57,234 nt of DNA from an uncultured Methanobrevibacter sp. (GTDB lineage Archaea > Methanobacteriota > Methanobacteria > Methanobacteriales > Methanobacteriaceae): positions 1 to 57,234 of the forward strand of contig CACYJH010000015.1 of assembly GCA_902774685.1 (NCBI GenBank). The letters run 5' to 3'. Shown here in pieces: positions 36,579-46,814 of the stretch. The notes beneath the pieces are model-generated. The model made no database searches. It worked only from the letters and a program-made list of their open reading frames with translations, and had not been told where the DNA came from. The position numbers and the translations under genes were made by a program. Within the stretch, counting starts at the first letter, position 1. Every line of letters begins with the position of its first letter.

Positions 36579-36897
36579 TTTATCTCCTTAAATACATGAA
36601 TAATTAAATTAAAGAATAAAAAGCAGATTATCTTTAAACTATGCCTTCTATCCGAATATTAAAAGATTTTATTTTTATCTTAATATTATATAACATTATA
36701 ATATATAGTTTTAATATTAAATAAGTATTTCCTATTTTTATAAAAATTAGATGGAAAAATGTGAGTGAATCAATAAATTTAATAAAAAAATAGCTAAAAA
36801 TACAAAAGGAATTAAAATTAAATTAAAAAAAGATTTTAAAAAAGTTTAAAAAATTAGTATAAAAAAATTAGTAAAAAAGAAAAAAAGAATAACAGAA
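36579..36897. other. Gene-free AT-rich stretch
   Basis: It separates rps8e from hypE. It should hold the hypE promoter and the end of the rps8e transcript. I see no hairpin, repeat or RNA here. Confidence 0.4.
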
Positions 36898-37275
36898 TTA
36901 TTCTACGATAACTCCGTTAATAACACCATCTTGACCAGGTCTGGAGGTAACTTTTGCATGACCGAGTTCGGTTTCTACAATAGCACCTTTAGTAATGATG
37001 TTCCTTCTTACGTAGTTTGGGTTTGCACTGTTTTCAATTACGTTTAAGATTTCTACAGTGTGAGCTTTACCTTCAGTGTCGATAACGTTGATTTTGTTAT
37101 CTCCAGCTAATCTGTGTTTTTCGTTTCCACCACGAGTTCTGATTTTTCTTAAGTTTTTCTCACCTAATCTGGTTTCTGCAGATTCTCTACCTAATTCGCT
37201 TTTCCTTTTACCACGGTTTGCAACTCTTCTAGCACCAGATGGAGATCTGGTTGATTTTCCTTGACAAATAGCCAT
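36898..37275 (-). CDS. rps8e: Ribosomal protein S8e
   Basis: The 125-residue protein matches archaeal S8e: MAICQGKSTRSPSGARRVAN at the start, GKRKSELGRESAETRLGE, then RTRGGNEKHRLAGD and ITKGAIVETELGHAKVTSRPGQDGVINGV. It is a component of the small subunit. AGGAGATATTGTT precedes the ATG. Codon use (GGT, CGT/AGA, GTT) fits high expression. It stands as a single-gene unit. Confidence 0.97.
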   Translation of the reverse strand: MAICQGKSTRSPSGARRVANRGKRKSELGRESAETRLGEKNLRKIRTRGGNEKHRLAGDNKINVIDTEGKAHTVEILNVIENSANPNYVRRNIITKGAIVETELGHAKVTSRPGQDGVINGVIVE

Positions 37276-37618
37276 AACAATATCTCCTTATATTATTTTT
37301 TCCGTAATCTATGTAATTATAAAATATTTTTTTAATCCCATAAGATACCATAAAATTTACATAAAGTAATCTAATGGAATAAATTTTCTAAAATAAAACT
37401 CAAAAAACAAGCTGACCGCTTTGCTTGATAAAGAGATAAATCCAATAAAAATTCATTTTCAAATAATTATTGAAATTTATTTTTGATTTATTTTATTAAA
37501 ATTGAGAATTAGATTCTCATAAATAAGCAAGTTAATTAATGATTCTTACTGCAAGATAAAATAAGAATGTATATATTTATATTCAAAACTATATATAAAG
37601 GTAACTATTTTTGATACC
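37276..37618. other. Gene-free stretch with two small inverted repeats
   Basis: CAAGC and GCTTG near 37408-37427 and TGAGAAT-tag-ATTCTCA at 37503-37519 could form small hairpins. The first block, AAGCTGACCGCTTTGCTTG, is richer in G and C than the surrounding sequence and could be part of a small RNA or leader for rps8e, but I cannot assign a family. Confidence 0.35.
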
Positions 37619-38209
37619 CTAAAATAAGGTATCTTCAACAAGTTCACCTTTATTCAATTTTTGTGCAGAAGAATATGCATCTAATATTGACCATAGCCAA
37701 AACAATGCATAAAAGATAAATCCAATGAATAAAACCATTAAAACAATGGAAACTGCAGCAATAACTATGAAGTAACCGCCCTTATTATTTTGACCAATGT
37801 ATAATTGTCCGATTCCTGGAAAAATAAATGATAAGATTGCTGCAACAAAAGGGTTTTTCTTTGTAGTGGCAACTGTTTGATTTCGAGTGACCTTTGTTTC
37901 TGCATTGGTTTGAGGAACACTGGAAATGCTTTCTAGACTAGTGCCGCAGTTAGGGCAGAATTTTCCATGGTATTTCAGTTCAGTGCCGCAATTAGGACAT
38001 TTATTTAAAGCAGAATCTTCGGCTTTTTCTTCTATAGGATCTGCAATAATCTCTTGTGAAACCTCAACACTTTCATCAGCATCATTTATTATTTCTTCCT
38101 CTTCAGGAATAGCTTCCACATCAGATAAGTCTGCTCCACAGTTTTTGCAAAATCTATTTGCATTATCTTGTTCTTTACCACAATCTGGACATATGACAAG
38201 TGCCATCAT
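37619..38209 (-). CDS. Double zinc-ribbon membrane protein
   Basis: The 196-residue protein has two zinc ribbons, CPDCGKEQDNANRFCKNCG (8-26) and CPNCGTELKYHGKFCPNCG (about 71-89), separated by an acidic linker (EEEEIINDADESVEVSQE). A C-terminal pair of hydrophobic segments follows (NPFVAAILSFIFPGIGQLYI, then FIVIAAVSIVLMVLFIGFIF), with the GIGQLYIGQNNKGG loop of TM2-type proteins. AGGGGTG precedes the ATG. It is likely anchored in the membrane with the ribbons in the cytoplasm. Function is unknown. Confidence 0.75.
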   Translation of the reverse strand: MMALVICPDCGKEQDNANRFCKNCGADLSDVEAIPEEEEIINDADESVEVSQEIIADPIEEKAEDSALNKCPNCGTELKYHGKFCPNCGTSLESISSVPQTNAETKVTRNQTVATTKKNPFVAAILSFIFPGIGQLYIGQNNKGGYFIVIAAVSIVLMVLFIGFIFYALFWLWSILDAYSSAQKLNKGELVEDTLF

Positions 38210-38363
38210 AACACCCCTAAACTCGAATAAATAATCAACTAAAAAAATAAGACCATGAATAATTAAAATAAAGTAAATAACGTTAATAAAATAAATAACG
38301 TTAATAAAGTAAATAAAGTAAAATAAATAGAAGATTAAATTAAAAATTAATTGATTTCCATTA

Positions 38364-39047
38364 TTATAAAACAGTATCTACATCAGAAATACTATCTAAA
38401 ACAATGATATCAATATCTTCTTCATTGACTCTTTCCTTTTCCTCTTCATCTAAAGTAGAGTTTACAAGAATAGCGCTCATTCCAGCATTAACTGCTCCCA
38501 TACAGTCAACATCAAGCTTATTTCCAACCATAATACTTTTTTTAACATCACATGCCATTCTTCTGCATGCTTCAATATATATTTCAGGATCTGGCTTTTC
38601 TACACCTACTTCCTCTGAAGTGATAACAATATCAAAAAAGTGGTATAAGTTTAATCTAACTAATTTTTCCCACTGCTTAATGGTGATACCGTTTGTAATA
38701 GCTCCTAATTTATATCCTTTACTTTTAAGGTAAATCAATATTGCACTGGTTCTAGGGAAAGGCCTTAAAAGAGCGAATTTGACGTTATGGTATGTTGTCA
38801 TACCGATAGCCACCAAAAGAGGGTCTTCCTTACCTAAAACTTCTTCAGTCAATATATTAAAGTGTTTGGAATAATTTGAACCTTTCTCTTTAATAATATC
38901 CTTTAATAGATCGTATGCTTCATCAGGTTCTAAAGGCAAACCGTTATTGCACATACTTTCAATAGCAGCATGTCTTGCCAAATCAGCAAAACTGGAAGTA
39001 TCTACAAGAGTATCATCAATATCGAAAAATACAGCTTTTGTCATCAT
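38364..39047 (-). CDS. HAD superfamily hydrolase
   Basis: The 227-residue protein carries all four HAD motifs: DIDDTLVDT (9-17), ITNG with the Thr of motif II, the Lys in VEKPDPEIY, and GNKLDVDCMGAVNAG for metal binding. A helical cap domain sits between motifs I and II, as in haloacid dehalogenase-type and phosphoglycolate phosphatase-like enzymes. It is probably a small-molecule phosphatase. The substrate is unknown. The ATG follows GGTGTA. It is downstream of polB2 on the same strand, 133 bp away. Confidence 0.87.
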   Translation of the reverse strand: MMTKAVFFDIDDTLVDTSSFADLARHAAIESMCNNGLPLEPDEAYDLLKDIIKEKGSNYSKHFNILTEEVLGKEDPLLVAIGMTTYHNVKFALLRPFPRTSAILIYLKSKGYKLGAITNGITIKQWEKLVRLNLYHFFDIVITSEEVGVEKPDPEIYIEACRRMACDVKKSIMVGNKLDVDCMGAVNAGMSAILVNSTLDEEEKERVNEEDIDIIVLDSISDVDTVL

Positions 39048-39180
39048 TACACCAAAAATATAAAATTCTTTTCAATCGTCAGATTTCATTTACTAATAAT
39101 ATATTTATTTTATTATTATATAAAAATTCCTAATAATAATCTTTTAAGTTAAACATCATTAAATTGTCAGTGATTTAGGA

Positions 39181-39861
39181 TTAAAAGAAAGCATCCAAGC
39201 TTTGTTGTCTTTCATTGGAAGATAACTCCATCAATCTTTCCTTATTATATCCTAATGGTTCCATCATCCTTGAAACTGCAGGAATCAATTGGTTTTCAAT
39301 ATAATATTCCTTATCATATTCGATTCCTTCACTATACTCATAAGGAACAGCCCTTTGGCTAATTGAACCTTTACCCTTAGCGATTATGTATTGCACAATG
39401 GTTCCCTTTCCAACTTTAATCCCATGCGCCTCTATTTCACGAGCAGCAACAACATGAGGGCCTATTTGCTTATAGTCATCAAGGTTTTTTGTAATTTGGG
39501 TGTGAATTATAAGTTCCTTCCGATCCAAATTACCTGATTTTATTTGCTTTAGAACTTTACTGATGATTTTTTCAGCCTTTTTAACATCCCCTTCCTTTAA
39601 AATAGCCATCAAAATGTCTTCCTGAGTTTTCTTAGCTATTGGTGCCCAATCTCTTCTAACAAGTTCAAGACCCTTTGCAATGATTTTGCCGTCTTCTATT
39701 ACAGCATACCTCTTTTTGCTTACAAAGAATCCTCTTCTGTAGAATCCTTCAAATTCCAATTCCATTGTATCAGGCAAATATCCATTAAAATAAGATAAAA
39801 ACTTATCTTTCTGCACTTTTATCTCATTTTCAATAGCTATCTGTTCTGGAGATTCAATCAT
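39181..39861 (-). CDS. polB2: Family B DNA polymerase small subunit (split PolB, C-terminal part)
   Basis: In Methanobacteriales the family B DNA polymerase is split into a large and a small polypeptide; this 226-residue protein is the small one. [21 protein letters not shown] (about 48-68) is the polymerase K-K-R-Y motif C-terminal to the catalytic Asp motif, followed by [13 protein letters not shown]. The rest is the thumb domain, with [20 protein letters not shown] and [14 protein letters not shown] sequence, ending in the C-terminal LDAFF that resembles a PCNA-binding peptide. It is inactive without the large subunit, which is not in this window. GGTGTAAAC precedes the ATG. Confidence 0.93.
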   Translation of the reverse strand: MIESPEQIAIENEIKVQKDKFLSYFNGYLPDTMELEFEGFYRRGFFVSKKRYAVIEDGKIIAKGLELVRRDWAPIAKKTQEDILMAILKEGDVKKAEKIISKVLKQIKSGNLDRKELIIHTQITKNLDDYKQIGPHVVAAREIEAHGIKVGKGTIVQYIIAKGKGSISQRAVPYEYSEGIEYDKEYYIENQLIPAVSRMMEPLGYNKERLMELSSNERQQSLDAFF

Positions 39862-40241
39862 GTTTACACCTGAAAAAATAATTTTAAGTTATATATATTT
39901 ATATTATTCTTATCTTTTTAATAATTATGTATTGCAGAATAAATGAAATAATATTTTTATCCCAATAATTTTTAAAAACTAACTAATTAATCAATGACTC
40001 ATTTTATCTAATCTAATACTTTTATCTATCTAATATCTATCAAATAACTATCTAATAGATATAAGGAAGATAAACATTTAATATCCAATAGCTAAGGTAA
40101 TATTAAGAATAGTTTTATATATTAAACCAAACTTTCCCACAAAAAAATAAATAGGAAAAAATCAATATAGTTATTAGGAAATAAAACAGTTTAAATAATA
40201 TAAAACAGTCAATATAGAATCAAACAGTTAAAGGGATTGCT
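39862..40241. other. Gene-free stretch upstream of the small winged-helix gene
   Basis: The polB2 promoter should lie at its left end. TATCTAAT-type repeats cluster at 40010-40065, including TATCT-AAT-AGATA around 40051-40063. The right end holds the AAACAGT array described separately. Confidence 0.4.
40184..40228 (+). promoter_or_regulatory. Three AAACAGT direct repeats with exact 19-bp spacing
   Basis: AAACAGT occurs at 40184-40190, 40203-40209 and 40222-40228, exactly 19 bp apart and ending 13 bp before the start of a winged-helix protein. Even spacing close to two helical turns suggests a cooperative binding array, perhaps for that protein itself. Confidence 0.5.
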
Positions 40242-40514
40242 ATGGAAGACTCTGAAAAAATCATTATAGAATTCATCAAATTATCAAAAAACCGAGAAAA
40301 AGTCATTAAAGCTTTAGAAGGAGAAACATTGAAGCCTACAGACATAAGCAAAAAGACAGGCATTCATAGAAATAATGTCAGCAGAGTTTTAAGTCAATTA
40401 AGAGAAAAGGAATTGGTTCGTTTATTAAATCCTGAAAACAAACGTGGACGATTATACGAATTGACAGACTATGGTGAAAAAATATTAAATCTAATGAAAA
40501 CCAACTCACTTTAA
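40242..40514 (+). CDS. Small winged-helix DNA-binding protein
   Basis: The 90-residue protein is almost entirely a winged helix: LKPTDISKKTGIHRNNVSRV (about 31-50) holds the two DNA-reading helices, LREKELVRLLNPENKRGRLY the wing, and ELTDYGEKILNLM the closing helix. It belongs with archaeal ArsR/MarR-like regulators and has no sensing domain. AAAGGG precedes the ATG. AAACAGT repeats just upstream suggest autoregulation. It is convergent with xthA. Confidence 0.75.
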   Translation: MEDSEKIIIEFIKLSKNREKVIKALEGETLKPTDISKKTGIHRNNVSRVLSQLREKELVRLLNPENKRGRLYELTDYGEKILNLMKTNSL

Positions 40515-40643
40515 AAAAAGATTTGAAATTAATTATAATAATAAAAATAATAAAAATAGTAAAAATAGTAAAAATAGTAAAAATATAAAATATTAAAAAA
40601 ATAAAAAAAGAAAAATAGAAAAATAGAAAAATTAGAAAAAGAT

Positions 40644-41420
40644 TTATATCTCTATTTCTAAAGCTATTGGACAATGATCTGAACCCATTACATCTGATTT
40701 TATATAAGAAGCTTTTACATTGTCTTTAAATTCTTCATTAACAAAGAAGTAATCCAAACGCCATCCAACATTTCTTGTTCTGGCTTTGGTTCTATAACTC
40801 CACCAGGTATATTGATCCTTAATGTCACCATTAATCATTCTGAAAGTGTCAATATAACCATTTTCCAAGAACTTGGTAACCCACTCTCTTTCTACAGGCA
40901 AGAAACCTGATGTATCCACATTATCTTTTGGTCTTGCTAGGTCAATTTCCTTATGTGCAGTATTCAAATCACCGCAGATAACCAAATTGCGACCCTTATC
41001 CCTTAAATCATTGGTATAATCAAGGAATGCATCATAGAAATCAAGCTTATATTTGAGCCTATCCTCATTCATTCCACCATTAGGATAGTAGATGTTTAAA
41101 AGAGTGAATCCATCAAAATCCAATCTCTGGAGTCTTCCCTCAACATCGAACTTTTCTATTCCCATTCCAGAGAAAACCTCTTTAGGTTCGATTGAAGTGT
41201 AGGTTGCTACACCACTGTATCCTTTTCTCTCTGCAGAATTGAAATAGCTTGTATAATCTGGAATATTTATTAATTTCTTAGGCAATTGGTCAACTTGAGC
41301 CTTGGTTTCCTGAAGGCAAACTACATCTGCCTTTTCCTCATTGAACCAATCAAGGAAACCCTTTCTGTGAATAGCTCTTATACCATTTACATTCCATGAG
41401 ATAAGTCTAACGTTTGTCAT
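40644..41420 (-). CDS. xthA: Exodeoxyribonuclease III / AP endonuclease
   Basis: This enzyme cuts DNA 5' to abasic sites in base-excision repair. The 258-residue protein has [20 protein letters not shown] at the N terminus, the metal Glu in [34 protein letters not shown] and [11 protein letters not shown], all standard ExoIII motifs. The ATG at 41420 is preferred: it follows GTGAT and gives the family length, whereas a longer frame would overlap pheS. It begins 10 bp after the pheS stop, so the two form an operon. Confidence 0.95.
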   Translation of the reverse strand: MTNVRLISWNVNGIRAIHRKGFLDWFNEEKADVVCLQETKAQVDQLPKKLINIPDYTSYFNSAERKGYSGVATYTSIEPKEVFSGMGIEKFDVEGRLQRLDFDGFTLLNIYYPNGGMNEDRLKYKLDFYDAFLDYTNDLRDKGRNLVICGDLNTAHKEIDLARPKDNVDTSGFLPVEREWVTKFLENGYIDTFRMINGDIKDQYTWWSYRTKARTRNVGWRLDYFFVNEEFKDNVKASYIKSDVMGSDHCPIALEIEI

Positions 41421-41430
41421 AGAATCACAT

Positions 41431-42978
41431 TTAATCGAATTTGACTCCTTCATCTAAAGGAACTTCTCTTAACCAGCTGATGTCACTCTTATAAAGCATT
41501 CTAATGTCAGACAAATCATATCTGATCATTGCTAAACGTTCAATACCTAAACCAAATGCCAATGCAGGAGTGTCGATACCTAAAGGTTCTAAAACTTCTG
41601 GTCTGAACATTCCACATCCACCAAGCTCAATCCAGCTTTCCTTCTCTTCCAAGTAGATTTCACATTCTGTAGAAAGGTAGGTGTAAGGGAAATAAGCAGG
41701 TCTGAATCTTACTTCAAATCCTAATTTCTTATAGAACTCTTTTAAGGTACCTAAAAGGTTTTGATAGTTGATTCCAGGAACTGCAACTAAACCTTCCACT
41801 TGATGGAACTCTGGCAAATGCTTATAATCGAAGGTTTCTCTTCTGAATACTCTACCTACAGAGAACATCTTAATTGGAAGCTCTCCTTTTGCCAATCTTT
41901 GAGTAGATATTCCTGTTGTATGAGTTCTTAAAACAGATTGACGAGCAATATCTGCATCCCAATCATAGTTCCAACCTTCAGAACCGGTATTTCCACCATC
42001 CTCATGAGTTTTTGCAACCCTTTCAACAAGAGCATCATCAGGCAAATCACAGGTCAATGGATTTTTAACGTAAAATGTATCTTGCATTTCCCTTGCAGCA
42101 TGATCTTGTGGCTGGAAGAGAGAATCAAAGTTCCAAAATGCAGATTCCAAATAATCGCCCTTATCTTCAGTAAAGCCCATATTCAAGAAGATTTCTCTGA
42201 TTTCCTGAATGATTCTTCTTAAAGGATGTTCCTTACCTGGGAAGAATAAAGGATATTCAGCATTAATGTCATAAGGCCTGTATTTCAAGTCTTTCCATGA
42301 GCCTTCTTTCAATTGTTCATGAGTTAATTGGGTAGCCTCTTCCTTCAAGTCAAATCCATGATCTAAGATTTCATGACCTAAATCAGTCAATTCAAAACTA
42401 TGATAGGTTGTTTTGTTTTCAGCAATGAGATTTTTCCTATCCATAAGTGCAGATAAACCTTTAGCCATATCTTCATTTAATTGGTCCTTTGATAGACTTG
42501 CCTTTTCGATAAGTGTTGCCAATAATGATTCGTCATCACCTAACTTATCTTGGGTGGATTCTCCCACATCAGTAATGGATAATACTCCTTTATCCATTTT
42601 AGCCCAACTTTTACGAATCAACCAACCGATGGAAATGTTCATTTCCTTCTTCTCAAGATTATCCATATTTGCCAAATCTTTCATAGCCAATTCTTTCTTA
42701 TCCTGCAAGACCTTTAGGATTCTTCTTTCAGGAAGGCCAATTTCAGCATATTTCTTACCGTAATCAGTTAAACTAAATTGTTCATGCACATCTTTCTTTA
42801 CAATGATAATATCTTTAGAAGCTAATGATCCTGCGGCACTCATAACAGATTTAATGTTTAAACCAGTATTTTGAGCTATTTCATCAGGAGTAGCATCCTC
42901 ATTTAGTTCTAACTCTTTTAATAGCTTTTTTTCATAAATATGTAATTCATTAATAATTTTATCGATATTCTCACTCAT
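41431..42978 (-). CDS. pheS: Phenylalanyl-tRNA synthetase alpha subunit
   Basis: PheS charges tRNA-Phe as part of an alpha2beta2 enzyme. The 515-residue archaeal-type protein has winged-helix repeats in the first 200 residues, then the class II catalytic domain with motif 1 around [19 protein letters not shown], motif 2 around [20 protein letters not shown] and motif 3 [14 protein letters not shown]. Its length is normal. GGTGTTTAG precedes the ATG. xthA follows directly. The beta subunit gene is not in the window. Confidence 0.96.
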   Translation of the reverse strand: MSENIDKIINELHIYEKKLLKELELNEDATPDEIAQNTGLNIKSVMSAAGSLASKDIIIVKKDVHEQFSLTDYGKKYAEIGLPERRILKVLQDKKELAMKDLANMDNLEKKEMNISIGWLIRKSWAKMDKGVLSITDVGESTQDKLGDDESLLATLIEKASLSKDQLNEDMAKGLSALMDRKNLIAENKTTYHSFELTDLGHEILDHGFDLKEEATQLTHEQLKEGSWKDLKYRPYDINAEYPLFFPGKEHPLRRIIQEIREIFLNMGFTEDKGDYLESAFWNFDSLFQPQDHAAREMQDTFYVKNPLTCDLPDDALVERVAKTHEDGGNTGSEGWNYDWDADIARQSVLRTHTTGISTQRLAKGELPIKMFSVGRVFRRETFDYKHLPEFHQVEGLVAVPGINYQNLLGTLKEFYKKLGFEVRFRPAYFPYTYLSTECEIYLEEKESWIELGGCGMFRPEVLEPLGIDTPALAFGLGIERLAMIRYDLSDIRMLYKSDISWLREVPLDEGVKFD

Positions 42979-43186
42979 CTAAACACCAGATGCATTTTTA
43001 AATAAATCAAGTAAGCATTATTTGATAATAAATAAATTGATATGAAATATCATTTTATAATCTATTATTTTATAATATTATAATATATCTCTAATCTAAT
43101 TAATAAATATTGTTTAAAAAATAGTTATTTTTGATGAGATAAAAATTTAAAAAAGAGAAAAATAAAAAAAAATAAAAAAATAGAGA

Positions 43187-43206
43187 ATTATGGTCAAGAC
43201 CATAAT
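43187..43206. terminator. Perfect 9-bp inverted repeat ATTATGGTC-aa-GACCATAAT
   Basis: A perfect inverted repeat with a 2-base centre sits between the citG-like stop and the pheS start. Its position, 123 bp beyond the 3' end of the citG-like gene, fits a terminator for hemB-citG, but a pheS operator is possible. The region 42979-43328 otherwise holds only the 12-bp tandem repeat. Confidence 0.45.
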
Positions 43207-43209
43207 AAA

Positions 43210-43293
43210 TTAAAAATTAAACTAAAAATTAAACTAAAAATTAAACTAAAAATTAAACTAAAAATTAAACTAAAAATTAAACTAAAAATTAAA
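43210..43293. repeat. 12-bp tandem repeat, seven copies
   Basis: The unit TAAAAATTAAAC is repeated seven times without interruption from 43210 to 43293, the last copy ending in T. It lies beyond the 3' end of the citG-like gene. It is a simple microsatellite with no coding potential. Confidence 0.9.
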
Positions 43294-43328
43294 TAAATTT
43301 AATTAATAAATTTTATTAATAAATTTAA

Positions 43329-44228
43329 TTAAAACTCTTTTTCAAGATAAGATAAAAAGATAGATGCAGCAGTTAAATCTGCAGTTGTTCCAGGATTATA
43401 TTTATTCTCATAAAGATAATCATCGAATTCTAAAAGCTTTTCTGTGAAGGAATCATCATCCTTAAATTTCAAGAGCCCTTCTGCTTTTTTAGAAACGGAT
43501 TCTGCTATCTCATCACCATACTTTCTTGAAATCAAAGTGTCTGGAATTTGAGACAATATTGTCATGAATGTCAAGACAGTAGCCTTATTTACAGCATCCT
43601 CATCATCACAGCTTGCTAAAAAGTCTCTGAATGTAGGGAACCCTATTTCAAAACAAACCGGCATCTTATTGGTTAACTCATTTGCCAATCTGTCCCATCC
43701 AGCGGAAATTTCCAATACATCATACATGGTCTGATTGTTGGCACGTAATTCATCCTTTGCCTTTTCGCTCATTACATCGAATTCCTCTTGATCTCCCATT
43801 CCACCTGCATCTGCAACATTGATTGCATCATAAAGGTTTACAGCATCATCAACGGTTGTAGCATCCATCAAACGACCTACATTTTCTTGAATTTCATCAA
43901 AACCATCACTGATTGCTGCAGCCGCTGCTATTGGAATGCACATCATCATAATTCCTAAATTGGTATTGGTTGAAATCCACTTATCGGTTTCACTAACTGC
44001 TTGAAGGATATATTTACCTAATTCCGCTTTGGATAAGTCATCAATTTCCTTGGCTTGATTTGCTAACTCTTCCATAATATTTCCAATAACCACACCACTG
44101 ATGATGAAATCCTGAAATACCATATCATCATAGTTACGGGTTCTGTGTACATTTCCAGGTTTTGGCCAACCGCTGACTTCAAGTACAGAAGCCAATTGAG
44201 CCAATTTAGCTATGTCTTTTGATTCCAC
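43329..44228 (-). CDS. CitG/MdcB-like triphosphoribosyl-dephospho-CoA synthase family protein
   Basis: The 299-residue protein fits the CitG family: SGWPKPGNVHRTRNYDDMVF at the N terminus (family P-K-P-G-N), NTNLGIMMMCIPIAAAA (the conserved N-T-N-L-G), and PDTLISRKYG and NPGTTADLTAASIF near the C terminus. Bacterial members make the prosthetic group of citrate or malonate lyases; methanogens lack these, so the archaeal reaction probably transfers a phosphoribosyl-type group to another cofactor. The GTG at 44228 has GGAGG 7 bases upstream and is preferred over TTG at 44234. It follows hemB by 16 bp. Confidence 0.85.
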   Translation of the reverse strand: MESKDIAKLAQLASVLEVSGWPKPGNVHRTRNYDDMVFQDFIISGVVIGNIMEELANQAKEIDDLSKAELGKYILQAVSETDKWISTNTNLGIMMMCIPIAAAAAISDGFDEIQENVGRLMDATTVDDAVNLYDAINVADAGGMGDQEEFDVMSEKAKDELRANNQTMYDVLEISAGWDRLANELTNKMPVCFEIGFPTFRDFLASCDDEDAVNKATVLTFMTILSQIPDTLISRKYGDEIAESVSKKAEGLLKFKDDDSFTEKLLEFDDYLYENKYNPGTTADLTAASIFLSYLEKEF

Positions 44229-44244
44229 AAACAATCCTCCTTCA

Positions 44245-45240
44245 TTATAAGTGATCTAAAGCATATGGAGCAAAATTAGTTATAATCAAGTCTGCACCAG
44301 CTCTCTTGATTGATAATAATGATTCCATAATAGACTCTTCAGTCAGATATCCATTTTCAATACCTGCCATAATCATGGAGTATTCTCCACTGACATTATA
44401 TGTTACTAAAGGAAGGTCAAACTCTTCCCTAATTGTTTTGATTATGTCTAAGTAAGGCAATGCAGGCTTAACCATTAAAAAGTCAGTTCCTTCAATCACA
44501 TCAAGTTCAGCTTCCCTAATTGCCTCAAGAGCATTTGCAGGGTCCATCTGATATGATTTCCTGTTTCCAGCAGAAGGAGCTGAACATGCTGCTTCCCTAA
44601 ATGGAGCATAGAATGAAGAAGCGAATTTAACTGAATAGGACATGATCATTGTATTGTAATAACCGTTTTCATCAAGAATTTCTCTTAAGGCATGAATTCT
44701 GCCGTCCATCATATCAGAAGGTGCAACGATATCCGCACCTGCTTCAGCATGAGATAAAGCAGTTTTAGCCAAGTATTCCAAAGATTCATCGTTTAAGATC
44801 TCATAACCAAAGTCGGTGTCATCATTTTCACGAATGAGACCGCAGTGACCATGAGAAGTGTATTGGCATAAGCACACATCAGTGATGATCACCAAATCAG
44901 TTTCAGCTTTAAGCTTACGGACGGTTCTTTGAACAATGCCAGTTGGTGCAAAGGCAGGAGAACCGATTTCATCTTTTTTATCTTCACTTGGAAGACCAAA
45001 GACTATGATTGATCTTAATCCTTTAGCTTCCAATTCCTTTGCATATTCCACAGCCCCGTTTAAAGAGTACCTATATTCCCCAGGCATTGTGGAAATGGCT
45101 TCCTTTTCACCATCTTTCAAGTCTTCTTTAACGAATATTGGATAAATTAAATCTTCCTTGTTTAATTTAGTCTCACGTACAATATCTCTAATCTTAGAGT
45201 TTTTCCTATATCTTCTCATTCTTGTAACTGGAAAATTCAT
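44245..45240 (-). CDS. hemB: Porphobilinogen synthase
   Basis: HemB condenses two 5-aminolevulinates to porphobilinogen. The 331-residue protein has the zinc site [14 protein letters not shown] (Cys123, Cys125, Cys133), the substrate loop [15 protein letters not shown] (Lys205) and the Schiff-base lysine in [10 protein letters not shown] (Lys258). AGAAGTG precedes the ATG. It is the first gene of hemB-citG. Downstream enzymes HemD and CobA are also in this window, but unlinked. Confidence 0.97.
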   Translation of the reverse strand: MNFPVTRMRRYRKNSKIRDIVRETKLNKEDLIYPIFVKEDLKDGEKEAISTMPGEYRYSLNGAVEYAKELEAKGLRSIIVFGLPSEDKKDEIGSPAFAPTGIVQRTVRKLKAETDLVIITDVCLCQYTSHGHCGLIRENDDTDFGYEILNDESLEYLAKTALSHAEAGADIVAPSDMMDGRIHALREILDENGYYNTMIMSYSVKFASSFYAPFREAACSAPSAGNRKSYQMDPANALEAIREAELDVIEGTDFLMVKPALPYLDIIKTIREEFDLPLVTYNVSGEYSMIMAGIENGYLTEESIMESLLSIKRAGADLIITNFAPYALDHL

Positions 45241-45515
45241 ATTTTCACTTCTTAATGATTAAATCTTAAAAAATTGATTAAATTAAATTCAATTAAAATA
45301 ATTTCTTTAATCAAATGACTGTTTAAAAATAAATTATTTTAAAATTGATTTTTTTAAAATTAATAATCTTAAATAATTATTCATATAATAATATATCAAA
45401 TTTATAATATAAATTTTTCATAAAAACTTAAAATATATTAATATTAATAAAAATATTTAATAATATAGAAAATTTAAAATAAACTTAAGATTTATAGAAA
45501 AATTTGAGGAATAAT

Positions 45516-46619
45516 ATGACAAACACTATTGGAAAAATCTTTTCAATTACAAGCTTTGGTTCCAGTCATGGAAAAGCACTTGGAGCAGTCGTAGATGGTT
45601 GTCCCGCTAATTTAGAGCTTAGTGAAGAAGATATTCAAATCGAATTGAATAAAAGGAGACCTGGAACAAGTGCACTTACAACATCCAGACAAGAAGGAGA
45701 TAAGGTGGAAATATTATCTGGAATATTTGAAGGAAAGACAGATGGAACACCAATTGCTGGAATCGTATATAACACTAATCAAAAATCAAAGGATTATTCA
45801 AACATAAAAAGCACTCCAAGACCAGGACATGGTGACTACTGTTGGTTAGAGAAATACGGCATATACGACTACAACGGAGGAGGTCGTGGAAGCGGAAGAA
45901 CCACAATCAGCCATGTTATTGGAGGAGCTATTGCAAAGAAATTATTGAATGCAAAAGGAATAAAGATCATCTCCCACGTCGTTCAAATCGGAGACATCAA
46001 GGCAGAAGATATAGATTACGAAAACTTGGAAGAAAAGATTGCAGAAAACAACGTAAGATGTGGTGATCTTGAAGCTGCAAAGGAAATGGAAGAATTGATC
46101 CTTTCCAAAAAGCAAGAGGGAGACTCAATTGGAGGAATAGTTGAAACAGTTGCAACAGGAATTCCTGCAGGGCTTGGCGAACCTGTCTTTGGAAAACTTG
46201 ATGGTGATTTGGCACAGATACTTATGAGCATCAATGCAGTTAAAGGAGTTGAAATAGGATTAGGATTTGATTGTGCAAAATCAACTGCTTCAGAAATCAA
46301 TGATGAATTCTATTATGATGATGAAGGCAATGTTAAAACCAGAACCAATAATTCAGGAGGAATTCTTGGAGGAATGAGCAATGGAATGCCTATCATATCC
46401 AGAATTGCAGTTAAGCCTACACCTTCCATATCTAAAATTCAAAATACAATCGATTTGGATAAAAAAGAGAATGCAACTCTTGAAATAACTGGCAGACATG
46501 ACCCATGCATTTGTCCAAGAGTAACTGCAGTCGCCGAATCAGTTACTGCTATCGTTTTAGCAGACCATATGATTCGCAGTGGATTTATACATCCTACTGA
46601 CTTAAATAAAGACATTTAA
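45516..46619 (+). CDS. aroC: Chorismate synthase
   Basis: AroC eliminates phosphate from EPSP to give chorismate and needs reduced FMN. The 367-residue protein starts [20 protein letters not shown], with the family G-x-S-H-G signature, and has [48 protein letters not shown] and [17 protein letters not shown]. The ATG at 45516 follows TTGAGGAATAAT; a TTG 12 bases earlier is unlikely. It is divergent from hemB across about 275 bp. Confidence 0.97.
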   Translation: MTNTIGKIFSITSFGSSHGKALGAVVDGCPANLELSEEDIQIELNKRRPGTSALTTSRQEGDKVEILSGIFEGKTDGTPIAGIVYNTNQKSKDYSNIKSTPRPGHGDYCWLEKYGIYDYNGGGRGSGRTTISHVIGGAIAKKLLNAKGIKIISHVVQIGDIKAEDIDYENLEEKIAENNVRCGDLEAAKEMEELILSKKQEGDSIGGIVETVATGIPAGLGEPVFGKLDGDLAQILMSINAVKGVEIGLGFDCAKSTASEINDEFYYDDEGNVKTRTNNSGGILGGMSNGMPIISRIAVKPTPSISKIQNTIDLDKKENATLEITGRHDPCICPRVTAVAESVTAIVLADHMIRSGFIHPTDLNKDI

Positions 46620-46814
46620 ATATGTTTTAAACTTTCATGAAAATTAAAATTTTTTCATGAAATTACTTTTTTTATTAAAATTTTAAAAAAATAGATGGAA
46701 TTATTTAAAAAAAACTGATTTTAAAAAAAATAAAAATTAAAAAATTGATTATACTACCTTTAAAAAATAATCTAATAAATAAAAAAAGATAAAAAATAAA
46801 AAATTAAAGAAAAA

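Noticed and set aside
37400..37430. Possible small RNA upstream of rps8e
   Set aside because: A weak 5-bp stem only, with no C/D box or other family feature.
43210..43293. Possible CRISPR array
   Set aside because: The repeats are contiguous 12-bp units with no spacers; it is a microsatellite.
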